A DNA stretch of 12,791 nucleotides from DASWRT01 sp036403035 (GTDB lineage Bacteria; Pseudomonadota; Alphaproteobacteria; ATCC43930; CGMCC-115725). A program made the translations under genes and the position numbers. Shown here piece by piece: positions 1-6,849 of this stretch. The DNA lies in the NCBI GenBank assembly GCA_036403035.1, contig DASWRT010000467.1, positions 1-12,791 on the forward strand. The letters are read 5' to 3'. How positions within the stretch are numbered: the stretch's first letter is position 1; each line of letters starts with the position of its first letter. The notes under the pieces are model-generated. The model saw only the letters and a list, made by a program, of their open reading frames with translations, ran no database searches and had not been told where the DNA came from.

Positions 1-2
1 GA

Positions 3-71
3 CAGGTCAAGCTCGTTGTGGAAACGGCGGCGCAGGGCCGGCATGCCGGATCAGCGGATTGCCACGCCTGA
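3..71 (+). CDS. Possible C-terminal tail of an off-window gene
   Basis: Reading from base 3, an open frame of 22 codons (QVKLVVETAAQGRHAGSADCHA) ends at a TGA at 69-71. Third positions of the first dozen codons are mostly G or C, as in the real genes here. The stop lies inside a small dyad (CACGCC at 63-68, GGCGTG at 75-80), as could happen at a gene end. There is too little sequence for family assignment, and another frame is also open through this region, so this is only a possibility. Confidence 0.2.
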   Translation, partial: QVKLVVETAAQGRHAGSADCHA

Positions 72-153
72 GGCGGCGTGCATGCGACGATCCGTCCGAT
101 GCGGCGGCGGCGAGCCGGAACCGCGCTCCGGTCCGGCCGGCATCCTGCGACGC

Positions 154-424
154 CTAAGAGCCTATCCCAGTAGACGGTCGTGGTCTGCGACGCGCGACGC
201 ACCCCGGCGGCACGACGCCGCGTCCCTGCGGGTTGCGCTCCGACGCCCGGCGGCTGCGCCGCACGGCCTTGCCGATGTCCCGGCATCGCGGCGCGCCTCT
301 CGCGCAAGCAGAGCTTGCGCTGACGGCGGCAGGCGAAGCGGAGCTTCGCTGAGAGCCGCGCTCCTACCCCGGCGGCACGACACCGCGTCGCAGACCATGA
401 CGGCCTACTGGGATAGGCTATAAG
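154..424. repeat. 271-bp noncoding element bounded by 41-bp imperfect inverted arms
   Basis: The left arm (154-194) and the reverse complement of the right arm (384-424) match at 36 of 41 positions by hand alignment; both contain AGCCTATCCCAGTAG and GGTCTGCGACGCG. Just inside the arms, 201-224 and 366-389 are direct copies differing at one of 24 bases. The interior carries two perfect short hairpins: GCGCAAGC/GCTTGCGC at 302-320 and GCGAAGC/GCTTCGC at 333-349. The frame open through it (16-423) is arginine-rich and low-complexity with no family resemblance, so I treat the stretch as noncoding. No clear target-site duplication is seen. It could be a MITE-like or REP-composite element, or a structured RNA or DNA repeat. 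It sits just beyond the 3' end of the sensor kinase gene. Confidence 0.7.
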
Positions 425-430
425 CAAGGA

Positions 431-447
431 GGCCGGTCACGCCGGCC
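431..447 (-). terminator. Candidate terminator of the binding protein/kinase unit
   Basis: A perfect 6-bp stem (GGCCGG at 431-436, CCGGCC at 442-447) with a 5-nt loop lies 24 nt beyond the kinase stop codon. Read on the minus strand it is followed by TCCTTGCTTAT, moderately T-rich but not a clean U run. Intrinsic termination is plausible but weak. Confidence 0.4.
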
Positions 448-471
448 GGGACGGGCTCCTGCCGGTGGCGG

Positions 472-2622
472 TCAGGCGATCCATTTCGCCGCGGCGGCGG
501 CCGACGCGGGCGGCCGCGCCCGCTCGGCGGGAAAGACGATCCGGACGGAAGTGCCGGCGCCCGGCCGCGTGTCGATGTCGAGACGGCCGCCATGCAGCTC
601 GATCAGCCGGCGGGTGATCGGCAGGCCGAGGCCGGTGCCGGCGTAGCGCCGCGTCGTCGCGCTCTGCACCTGACCGAACGGCTCCAGCGCGCGCTCCAGC
701 TCGGCCGGGCTCATGCCGATGCCGTCGTCGCGGATCTCGATGGCGGTCTCGCCGTCGGAGGTCGTCGCGACGGTCGCCGTCACGGTGCCGCCATCGGGCG
801 AGAACTTCACGGCGTTCGACAGGATGTTCAGCAGGATCTGCTTGGTGGCCCGGGCGTCGGCCCAGAGCACGATCTCGCCGCCGTTGCGGTCGAGATCGGC
901 GAGCAGCGTCAGGCCGCGCTTCCGCGCCCGCTCGCGCACCATCGAGAGCGAGGCCATCAGGACTTCCTGGAGCGAAATCTCCTCCTCGTGCAGGTCGAAC
1001 TTGCCGGCCTCGATCTTCGACATGTCCAGGACGTCGTTGATGAGGTCCAGGAGATGCATGCCGGAAATGTTGATGTCCGCAGCGTAGCCGGCGTATTTCG
1101 GGTTGCCGAGCGGACCGAACCGCTCGTGCTGCAGCACGTCGGAGAAGCCGATGATCGCGTTCAGCGGCGTCCGCAGCTCATGGCTCATGTTGGCGAGGAA
1201 CTCGCTCTTGCAGCGATTGGCCAGTTCCGCCTGCCGCCGCGCCTCGCTCATCTCGATCTCCGCGCGCCTCTGCTCGGTCACGTCGGAATAGAGCATCACG
1301 ATGCCGCCGTCCGGCTTCGGGTTCCGGCGGATCCGCAGGAATCGGCCGTCCTGGGTCGCGCGCTCGATACGCAGCGTCGCATCCGTGCGCAGCTGCGCCA
1401 TCCGGTGCGCGACCGCTGCGTCAGCGTCGGCGGCGGCTGCCGCGCCGAAATCGCCGCGCATCGCCTGAAGGTGCACGATCTCGTCGAGGCGCATGCCGCC
1501 GACGGTCGCCGGCAAGTCGAGCAGGTCGAGGAAATGGGCGTTCCAGGCGACGAGGCGCCGGTCGGCGTCGAACACGGCCAGTCCCTCGCCCATGTGCTCG
1601 AACGTGCTCTGGAGCAGCGCGGTCTGCCGTTCGAACCGCGCCTCGCTGCTCGCCAGCTCCGCTGTCGCCTGCCGGCGGCGGGCCAGGGCGCGGACAAAGC
1701 CCCAGGTGAGCCCGGCGACGGTCAGCGCGAACAGCACGAACATCGCGACGGAGTTGCGGGCGACCTCGTACCAGCCGTGCAGGATGTCGTCGCGGTCGCG
1801 CGCCGCGACGACGACCAGCGGACGCGCCGGCACCCGGCGATAGGCGATGCGGCGCGCAGCCTGATCGCCATCCGCCGCCGCCGCGATCATGCCCGAGCGC
1901 CGTTCGGGCGCGTGCCGCAGCACGGGGCCGACATCGCTCGCGAAGCGGCCGATCATCGTCTCGTCGTGCGGCGCGGTCGCGAGCATGACGCCGTCCTCGA
2001 AGAAGAGGCTGATGCGGACGTCGCCGGCCGTCGTGATCGAATCGAACAGGTTGGTGAGGGAGTCGATCTGGACCTCGGCGGCGAGCACGCCGCGGAACTC
2101 GCCGCGGACGAACGGACGGCTCATCATCACCGACCAGCCGCTGGTCAGCTCGCTTCGCTCCGGCCGGTCGATGACGAGCGCCGGCATGTCCGCCGCATGG
2201 TGGGCAGCGACGAACGGGCGGTCCGCGAGGCTGCGCGATCGCACCGGGGTCGACGCGCCGTTGTTGATCTGGCGGCCGGTGACGGCGTCGATCAGGATGA
2301 TGTCGCGAACCGGCATCGTCTGCTCGTTGAGCTGGCGCAGCAGCGCCTTGACCTCGGCGCCGTCGAGCGGCGCGTCCCGGTACGTCGTGTCGAGGAAGCT
2401 CGCCGCCCCGACCAGCATGGCGTCGACCGCCATGATCGTCCGGTTGGTGTTGATTTCGGCGGAGCGCGCCAGGGTTTCGAGCGCCGCATCCGCGTCCGCG
2501 GTGACCTCCCGGTATTCGCGGTACAGGCCCAGTCCGAGCGCAAGGCCGAAACAGAGGACGAGGACCCCGCTCGCGGAGATCAGGGCATTGCGCAGGCGGC
2601 GGTGCCGCAACGGTCCGGTCAA
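472..2622 (-). CDS. Membrane sensor histidine kinase (Cache-PAS-HisKA-HATPase)
   Basis: This is a 716-residue class I sensor kinase. Residues 15-35 and about 291-313 are hydrophobic membrane segments enclosing about 250 periplasmic residues that look like a double Cache sensor. Residues about 335-455 are a PAS_7-type PAS domain (FEHMGEGLAVFDADRRLVAWN). HisKA follows with H481 in the motif SHELRTPLNAIIGFS, then HATPase_c with N603 in the N box, the G1 motif DDGIGM at 632-637 and GTGLGLP at 662-668. There is no receiver domain, so its response regulator must lie elsewhere. The start is a TTG only 10 nt after the stop of the upstream TRAP-type binding protein, with AGG 8 nt before it. No ATG occurs before residue 64, which would lose the first membrane segment. 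Co-transcription, and probably translational coupling, with the binding protein is inferred. The ligand is unknown. Confidence 0.93.
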   Translation of the reverse strand: MTGPLRHRRLRNALISASGVLVLCFGLALGLGLYREYREVTADADAALETLARSAEINTNRTIMAVDAMLVGAASFLDTTYRDAPLDGAEVKALLRQLNEQTMPVRDIILIDAVTGRQINNGASTPVRSRSLADRPFVAAHHAADMPALVIDRPERSELTSGWSVMMSRPFVRGEFRGVLAAEVQIDSLTNLFDSITTAGDVRISLFFEDGVMLATAPHDETMIGRFASDVGPVLRHAPERRSGMIAAAADGDQAARRIAYRRVPARPLVVVAARDRDDILHGWYEVARNSVAMFVLFALTVAGLTWGFVRALARRRQATAELASSEARFERQTALLQSTFEHMGEGLAVFDADRRLVAWNAHFLDLLDLPATVGGMRLDEIVHLQAMRGDFGAAAAADADAAVAHRMAQLRTDATLRIERATQDGRFLRIRRNPKPDGGIVMLYSDVTEQRRAEIEMSEARRQAELANRCKSEFLANMSHELRTPLNAIIGFSDVLQHERFGPLGNPKYAGYAADINISGMHLLDLINDVLDMSKIEAGKFDLHEEEISLQEVLMASLSMVRERARKRGLTLLADLDRNGGEIVLWADARATKQILLNILSNAVKFSPDGGTVTATVATTSDGETAIEIRDDGIGMSPAELERALEPFGQVQSATTRRYAGTGLGLPITRRLIELHGGRLDIDTRPGAGTSVRIVFPAERARPPASAAAAAKWIA

Positions 2623-2632
2623 TGCGGCGGCC

Positions 2633-3754
2633 TCACTCGATCGCGGCGGCGGCGGCGGCGATGCCGAGGCTGCGGCCGACCGTGCCGTTCCAGCTTTCGA
2701 CGCACTCCGCGCCGCAGCGTTCCGCCCAGCGCGGCAGGACGGTGCCGACCAGCGCCTTGCGCAGCAGGACCGTATCTTCGCCGCGCGTCGGCACGAGGCG
2801 CAGATGACCCGGCTTGCCGACGGTGCAGCTCCCGCCGCTGCCGGTCAGGCAGGCGATCCCCTCGCGACTCTCGTGCTCGGCCGAGTCCCATATCGCAGCT
2901 TCAAGCGTCGCCAGCTCGCGTTTCAGGAAGTCCCGCGCCGCCGAGTCGAGGCTCTGCCACGTGGCGCGGTTCACGGCCAGGATGTTCGGCCCCCAGCTCA
3001 GCGTCATGCTGTGGACGTGGGTCGCCGCGTGCTGCAGGCCGAGACGGTAGCCCGACATCGCAGCGGTGACGGCGCAATCGACCACCTTCCTGCGCAGCGC
3101 GTCGCCCATGCCCGCGAACGGCAGCGTCACGCCGATCCCGCCGAGGCTCTCGACGAAATCGGCATGCGTCACGCCGGCGACGCGGACGCGCAGGCCGGCG
3201 ACGTCGCGCAGGCCGGCGATCGGGCGGTTGCAGAACAGGACCTGCGCCGGATAGGTCCAGACCGCCAGGATCTCGATGCCGTACCGCTCGCGGTACAGCG
3301 TCGCCAACGTCTCGCGATAGGCGTCGACGCTGCGGCGCAGCGAGGCGATGTCGGGGTTCATGCCGACGAGGTCGACGCCCGCCGCTTCCGGGTCCTCGCT
3401 CGCGATCAGGTTCAGCGACAGCGTGCCGAAGGCGATGACGCCGAGCCGCATGAGCTGCAGCACCTCGGGGCCGCGCAGGCCGATCGCATCGAAGGCCGAG
3501 ACCTCGGCGGTGATCCGCCCGCCCGAATGCTCGGCGAGCTGCCGGTTCCAGAACGGCTCCTCGTACTGCGCGAATTGCTGCGCGTCGCCCAGTCCGCCGA
3601 CCACCTTGAGATGGAGGCGCGGCAACGGCGGCTGCTCCCCGGCCGCGGCATGCCCGGACACGGAGACGGCGCATGCGGCGGCGGCGGAGAGGAGCGATAT
3701 GAGGAAAGTTGCAATCCGGAGCGGGGACCACATTGCAGCGACTCTGAGCCGCAA
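2633..3754 (-). CDS. TRAP-type periplasmic substrate-binding protein (DctP family)
   Basis: The 373-residue length fits the DctP family. A signal peptide occupies about residues 1-38 (basic n-region, hydrophobic 15-32, AxA-like end near GHAAAG). The mature part shows family features: AFDAIGLRGPEVLQLMRLG near 88-105 (the segment often read as GxLGGExExxExVRxG), GLRVRVAG at 187-194 with R191 in the position that usually binds the ligand carboxylate, and a later NRATWQSLD stretch. Four cysteines in the C-terminal half (C302, C310, C347, C351) could form disulfides. The TTG at 3754 has an AAGGGGA Shine-Dalgarno sequence about 9 nt upstream; an ATG at 3733 with a poorer site is the alternative. 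No DctQ or DctM membrane subunits are adjacent. The next gene is the Cache sensor kinase, so this protein may present a ligand to that kinase (inference). The ligand is unknown, likely an organic acid by family. Confidence 0.9.
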   Translation of the reverse strand: MRLRVAAMWSPLRIATFLISLLSAAAACAVSVSGHAAAGEQPPLPRLHLKVVGGLGDAQQFAQYEEPFWNRQLAEHSGGRITAEVSAFDAIGLRGPEVLQLMRLGVIAFGTLSLNLIASEDPEAAGVDLVGMNPDIASLRRSVDAYRETLATLYRERYGIEILAVWTYPAQVLFCNRPIAGLRDVAGLRVRVAGVTHADFVESLGGIGVTLPFAGMGDALRRKVVDCAVTAAMSGYRLGLQHAATHVHSMTLSWGPNILAVNRATWQSLDSAARDFLKRELATLEAAIWDSAEHESREGIACLTGSGGSCTVGKPGHLRLVPTRGEDTVLLRKALVGTVLPRWAERCGAECVESWNGTVGRSLGIAAAAAAIE

Positions 3755-3831
3755 ACGTTAAGATCCCCTTGCCCCGTCAGCTACCGGTTGCGGCCGTTAA
3801 TTCCGCCGCATCCCTTTGGGGGATAGGCGGC

Positions 3832-3859
3832 GGCGGCCGGATTAAGAAAGCCGGCCGCC
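3832..3859 (-). terminator. Stem-loop 10 nt past the ECF sigma stop
   Basis: GGCGGCCGG (3832-3840) and CCGGCCGCC (3851-3859) form a perfect 9-bp GC stem with a 10-nt AT-rich loop. It begins 10 nt after the minus-strand stop of the sigma factor gene. No T run follows, so it may slow polymerase or protect the 3' end rather than act as a classic intrinsic terminator. It separates this gene from the downstream binding protein/kinase unit. Confidence 0.45.
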
Positions 3860-3869
3860 CCGGCCGCGA

Positions 3870-4448
3870 TCAGAGGAAGCCGGCGGCTCCTTCGGGCGCG
3901 GCCGGGGCGGCGCGTGCCGCCCTGCGTCCTGCGTCCGCCTCGGCCGGCGTCCTGACCCGGCCGCCGCGGTCCGGCGCGTCCATCATCTCGCGCAACGTCT
4001 CGCGGGCGCGGGACAAACGGGAGCGGACGGTTCCGACCGGCACGCCGGTGATCTCCGCAACCTCCTCGTATTTCAAGCCTTCCAGTCCGATCAGCAGCAC
4101 GACCTCACGCTGCTCGGCGGGCAACCGCTCGAGCGCCGCGCGGAAATCGCGCAATTCCAGGTGCTCGGTCTGGTTGCCGGGGCGGCCGATCTCAAGCGCG
4201 GCGTCGAGCGAGGAGTGCGAGCCGCGGCGGACCGCCGAGCGAATCGCATTAACGTACTGGTTGTGCATCAGCGTGAACAGCCACGCCCGCAGGTCCGTGT
4301 CAGGCTTCCAGAGATGCGCCTTCGAAAGCGCCCGGACGACAGTCTCCTGAACGAGATCGTCGGCCCGATCGGGGTCCTTCATCAAGGCACGGGCGTAACG
4401 GCGAAGCCTCGGCAGTTCATCGGCGATACGAGTGTGAACGGCGTGCAT
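3870..4448 (-). CDS. ECF-family RNA polymerase sigma factor
   Basis: This is a 192-residue group 4 sigma factor. Sigma2 spans about residues 10-75, with ADDLVQETVVRAL (region 2.2, core RNA polymerase binding) and TDLRAWLFTLMHNQYVNAIR. Sigma4 spans about 103-155, with LPAEQREVVLLIGLEGLKYEEVAE and the helix-turn-helix GVPVGTVRSRLSRARETL. A 35-residue Ala/Arg-rich tail follows. I chose the ATG at 4448 because GGGGAAG lies 7 nt upstream and the sigma2 homology starts at once; the frame stays open upstream to 4568, but those 40 residues cover the promoter-like region and do not resemble a sigma factor. No anti-sigma gene is adjacent, nor NepR or PhyR as expected beside EcfG. The specific ECF group is not assigned. 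The divergent neighbour is msrC. Confidence 0.92.
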   Translation of the reverse strand: MHAVHTRIADELPRLRRYARALMKDPDRADDLVQETVVRALSKAHLWKPDTDLRAWLFTLMHNQYVNAIRSAVRRGSHSSLDAALEIGRPGNQTEHLELRDFRAALERLPAEQREVVLLIGLEGLKYEEVAEITGVPVGTVRSRLSRARETLREMMDAPDRGGRVRTPAEADAGRRAARAAPAAPEGAAGFL

Positions 4449-4488
4449 GTGCGTCTTCCCCACCAAATGAGCGTGTGTGGAGAAAGTT

Positions 4489-4513
4489 GTAACAACGCGA
4501 TGTAACGGGCGTT
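4489..4513 (+). promoter_or_regulatory. Candidate ECF-type promoter facing msrC
   Basis: On the plus strand, GTAAC (4489-4493), 16 nt, then CGTT (4510-4513) mirrors the motif pair on the other strand. The msrC start is about 240 nt downstream, giving an unusually long leader. The -35 copy lies within a perfect odd palindrome, GTTGTAACAAC (4486-4496). The motifs are short, so chance is possible. Confidence 0.25.
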
Positions 4514-4529
4514 GGTGTCGCGCTGTTAC
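4504..4529 (-). promoter_or_regulatory. Candidate ECF-type promoter, possibly autoregulatory
   Basis: On the minus strand, GTAAC (4529-4525) is followed after 17 nt by CGTT (4507-4504). This is the arrangement of ECF promoters (-35 with an AAC core, -10 CGTT/CGTC). It would start transcription about 50 nt before the sigma factor ATG. ECF factors commonly drive their own genes; that this one does is inferred. Confidence 0.4.
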
Positions 4530-4550
4530 GAATTGTGATTTGTCGTAACA
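4524..4550. promoter_or_regulatory. Operator-like dyad over the ECF promoter
   Basis: TGTTACGA (4524-4531) and TCGTAACA (4543-4550) form a perfect 8-bp inverted repeat with an 11-nt AT-rich spacer. One arm contains the proposed -35 element of the sigma factor promoter. The geometry suits a dimeric regulator, but symmetric duplication of a -35 element would look the same. Confidence 0.4.
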
Positions 4551-4756
4551 CAAATTAACGGCCACCATCCTTTAGGGCGAGATCACGGCGGTGTGCCTCC
4601 GGACGGGGGGCGTGGCCGGGCCGGCAGAGGATTCGCGTCGCAGGGTGGAACCGGTATTGTCGGTTGCCCCCAGTCATGGGCTCCGCTCCTCGCCCGATGC
4701 AGGGCAGGGGCGGCGCACGGCCGTTGCGTGCGTTCGCCGCATGAAAGGATCGCCCG

Positions 4757-5299
4757 ATGCATACGATTCCGTCGTTCGACCCGTCGCGCCCGAAAACGGC
4801 GCTCTACCGCGACCTCGCGCGCGAACTGCACGCGCTGCTTGAGGGGGAGGCGGACCTCGTCGCCAATGCGGCCAACGCGGCGGCGCTCCTCTATCACGGC
4901 CTGCCGGAACTCAACTGGGCGGGATTTTATTTCCTGAAGGGCGGCGAGCTGGTGCTCGGCCCGTTTCAGGGCAAGCCGGCCTGTGTCCGGATCGCGGTGG
5001 GAAAGGGCGTCTGCGGAACCGCCGTCGCACGCCGCGAGCCGCTGCTGGTGCCGGACGTCGAGGCGTTTCCGGGCCACATCGCCTGCGATGCCGCATCCCG
5101 GTCGGAACTCGTCGTGCCGCTCCTGCGCGCCGTCGACGGTGCGCCGTTCGGCGTTCTCGACCTCGACAGCCCGGTCGTGGCGCGGTTCGACGAGGAGGAC
5201 CGGCGCGGCTGCATCGCCCTCGCGGCGATCTTCGTGCAGGCGGCGGCGGTGCGGGCGGACGACGATGGCGGCGCGGACTACGCTGGCCTATCGGGATAG
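4757..5299 (+). CDS. msrC: Free methionine-(R)-sulfoxide reductase (GAF fold)
   Basis: The enzyme reduces free methionine-(R)-sulfoxide to methionine in the cytoplasm using reducing power from thioredoxin (fRMsr, E. coli YebR/MsrC). The 180-residue protein is a single GAF domain with the family signatures NWAGFYFL (53-60), GKPACVRI (72-79), GKGVCGTA (82-89), DVEAFPGHIACD (100-111) and SELVVPL (116-122). The three family cysteines are present as C76, C86 and C110, with the same spacing as C84, C94 and C118 of the E. coli enzyme. AAAGGA lies 7 nt before the ATG. The last residues, after about 165, extend beyond the GAF core, and the stop codon lies in a repeat-like palindrome (5285-5302). Divergent from the ECF sigma gene, it may belong to the same stress response (inference). 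Confidence 0.95.
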   Translation: MHTIPSFDPSRPKTALYRDLARELHALLEGEADLVANAANAAALLYHGLPELNWAGFYFLKGGELVLGPFQGKPACVRIAVGKGVCGTAVARREPLLVPDVEAFPGHIACDAASRSELVVPLLRAVDGAPFGVLDLDSPVVARFDEEDRRGCIALAAIFVQAAAVRADDDGGADYAGLSG

Positions 5300-5302
5300 G
5301 CT
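5285..5302 (+). repeat. Echo of the inverted-arm repeat, holding the msrC stop
   Basis: Sequence 5285-5302 matches 402-419 of the right arm near the window's left end at 16 of 18 bases, including GGGATAGGCT. It is itself a near-perfect hairpin: GCCTATC (5286-5292), GG, GATAGGC (5295-5301). The msrC TAG stop is 5297-5299. The word CTCTTAG, which directly follows GGGATAGGCT in the reverse complement of the left arm, recurs at about 5321. No T run follows, so it is a doubtful terminator. Confidence 0.5.
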
Positions 5303-5365
5303 CGAAGCTGAGGGTTAGGGACTCTTAGGCCGTGGCTTGTCGCCTGGGCCGACGATGGCGGGTGC

Positions 5366-5593
5366 TTACGGCACCTCGGACAGCAGCATCTCTTCCAGCG
5401 GCACGTCATCGGTGATGTCGGGTTCCTGCGCCAGCATCAGCGCGGCCATCCGCCGGATGCGCACGTGCGGCAGCGAGGGAAGCTCGCGCCGCAGCACGCT
5501 CACCGCTTCGTCAAACGCGTCGGCATTGCCGGCGTGGCGGCGCATGGCACGTGTATAGGTCGATCGCACGAGGCGATGTAGATCAGACGACAT
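5366..5593 (-). CDS. Small protein of unknown function (75 aa)
   Basis: I do not recognise this protein. It has a basic N-terminal half (LHRLVRSTYTRAMRRH), a middle predicted helical (AFDEAVSVLRRELPSLPHVRIRRMAALML) and an acidic tail (DITDDVPLEEMLLSE). It has no cysteine, signal peptide or membrane segment, so it is probably cytoplasmic. AGGGAG lies 9 nt before the ATG, codons end mostly in G or C, and no convincing alternative frame exists here. It converges with msrC and is followed by a 337-nt intergenic region on its 5' side, so it likely has its own promoter. Confidence 0.65.
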   Translation of the reverse strand: MSSDLHRLVRSTYTRAMRRHAGNADAFDEAVSVLRRELPSLPHVRIRRMAALMLAQEPDITDDVPLEEMLLSEVP

Positions 5594-5930
5594 GCCTGTC
5601 AGCTCCCTGCAACGGGGATGATCCTAATCAGGGACAAAACGGGATTGCGACGTCAACTTCTGGTTCAGAAAGTATTAACCAATTTTGTTTTGCGGCGCAA
5701 AGGAATTTCGCAATTTCACTCAGTAACTGTCAGTTGATTTCGTCGCGAGTTTATCGCCGGAAACTTTACGTACTTAGTGAGCATTCCGGCGGCCGGGTAC
5801 TGCCAATGCGGGCGAGAGGCGGCGGCGCCCCTGCGGCGCCGCCTCGACCGACGGGCGCCGGGAACGGCATCCGCCTGCCCGTCCACCCGCGGGTCTGCCG
5901 GAATCGTGCCGGAGAGGGCAGGCCGGATGC
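5594..5930. other. Intergenic region with an AT-rich island
   Basis: This stretch holds no supported gene. Bases about 5625-5790 are strikingly AT-rich for this window and lie upstream of the minus-strand 75-aa gene, so they probably carry its promoter; I could not pick out a convincing -35/-10 pair. A small dyad TTTGC-GGC-GCAAA lies at about 5690-5702. The Pal-side end carries a stem-loop, listed separately. Confidence 0.5.
5816..5845 (-). terminator. GC-rich stem-loop downstream of pal
   Basis: GAGGCGGC (5816-5823) pairs with GCCGCCTC (5838-5845), and GCC/GGC extends the stem past a 3-nt bulge. It lies 85 nt beyond the pal stop on the minus strand with no T run after it. It may be the end of the pal transcript, but intrinsic termination is uncertain. 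Confidence 0.35.
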
Positions 5931-6485
5931 TCAGTTGACGACCGTCACGCCGCGGCGGTTCTTCGCCCAGGCGGCCGGATTGGACCCCACGGCCTCCGGC
6001 CGCTCCTTGCCGAAGGTGACGGTGTTGAGCCGGTTCGTGTCGATGCCGAGCGCGACGAGAACGCTCTTCATCGCCGCAGCGCGGCGTTCGCCGAGCGCGA
6101 GGTTGTACTCGCGCGTGCCGCGTTCGTCGGCATGGCCTTCGAGCGTCACGGTGACGTTCGAATAGCGGCGCAGCCATTCGGCCTGTCGTTCCAGTATGCG
6201 CCGCGCCTCCGGGTTGATGTCGACGCGGTCGGTCTCGAAGTAGATGTGGTCGCCGACATTCTGCGCGAGGTCCTGCTGCGAGCCGGGCGCGGTGCGGCTC
6301 GCGCCGTTGCGGTCGCCGCCGTTCGCATCGACGCCCGTACCGAAGCGGTTGATGCCGCCGGGGCCGCCGACGCCCCCGGTGACCGGCGCACCGCCGCCGC
6401 GGTCGGCGCTCGTGGTTTCGGGCGGAGCGTCGCAGCCGGCGAGAATGGCGAGGGCGGCGAGGCCGAAAAGAAGCTTGCGGAACAT
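5931..6485 (-). CDS. pal: Peptidoglycan-associated lipoprotein Pal (OmpA-like)
   Basis: This is a 184-residue outer-membrane lipoprotein that anchors the outer membrane to peptidoglycan and partners the Tol system. The signal peptide ends in the lipobox LAGC, with lipidated C18. A Gly-rich linker runs about 29-66, then an OmpA-like domain (78-184) with IYFETD at 81-86, the peptidoglycan-binding motif GHADERGTREYNLALGERRA (117-136, with D120 and R135 at the family positions) and the family-typical C-terminal NRR..TVVN. The ATG at 6485 has GAGGAG 4 nt upstream; the frame is open further upstream but without homology. In most alphaproteobacteria pal follows tolB. Here the upstream gene encodes a 94-aa short protein, so this is either a relocated pal or a second Pal-like copy. 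Confidence 0.93.
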   Translation of the reverse strand: MFRKLLFGLAALAILAGCDAPPETTSADRGGGAPVTGGVGGPGGINRFGTGVDANGGDRNGASRTAPGSQQDLAQNVGDHIYFETDRVDINPEARRILERQAEWLRRYSNVTVTLEGHADERGTREYNLALGERRAAAMKSVLVALGIDTNRLNTVTFGKERPEAVGSNPAAWAKNRRGVTVVN

Positions 6486-6564
6486 ATCTCTCCTCGTCGG
6501 AAAAAGGTTCGTGAACAGTGGGACGGCAGGCAGGCCGGGAGCGCCGCCGCTGCGGTCGGCCTCG

Positions 6565-6849
6565 TCAGGTGCGCGCACGCACCCTTTCGAGGATGTCGTC
6601 CGCCGCCGTCGCTCGACCGATTCTGTCGGCGGCCGCGGAGCCCGGATCGAACGGCCCCTGGCGATCGCCGGCGGCCGCCTGCGGCACGACAACGCCGCCG
6701 CCGGCCGGCGGTGCATCCAGCGCCGTGGCGCGGTTTTCGAACCGCTCGGCAAGCCCATACAGCCTGTGCGAAAGCTCGACATCGTCGACCGACGCCGCGA
6801 GGCGCCGGCAGCGGGCTGCCTCTTGTCGCAAATAATAGATGAGCGACAT
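6565..6849 (-). CDS. Short alphaproteobacterial protein of unknown function (94 aa)
   Basis: The N-terminal half (MSLIYYLRQEAARCRRLAAS, then RLYGLAERFENRATAL) resembles a widespread class of short helical alphaproteobacterial proteins with a Y-x-R-x-x-A-x-x-C-R-x-L-A opening and unknown role. The second half, from about residue 46, is Ala/Gly/Pro-rich and probably disordered, ending in a short helix (DDILERVRA). AGGAG lies 9 nt before the ATG at 6849; the earlier start at 6897 adds residues unlike the family. No signal peptide or membrane segment is present. It lies 79 nt upstream of pal in the same direction and may share its transcript. Confidence 0.65.
   Translation of the reverse strand: MSLIYYLRQEAARCRRLAASVDDVELSHRLYGLAERFENRATALDAPPAGGGVVVPQAAAGDRQGPFDPGSAAADRIGRATAADDILERVRART

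Noticed and set aside
38..49. Perfect 12-bp palindrome CCGGCATGCCGG
   Set aside because: Short GC palindromes are common at this base composition, and nothing nearby gives it a role.
16..423. Plus-strand open frame of 135 codons at the left end
   Set aside because: It is Arg-rich and repetitive, runs through the inverted-arm element and its hairpins, and has no protein-like pattern.
592..3069. Long plus-strand open frame (825 codons) across the kinase and binding protein genes
   Set aside because: It is antisense to two clear protein families, with Arg/Ala/Asp/His-rich low-complexity translation; such frames are expected opposite GC-rich genes.
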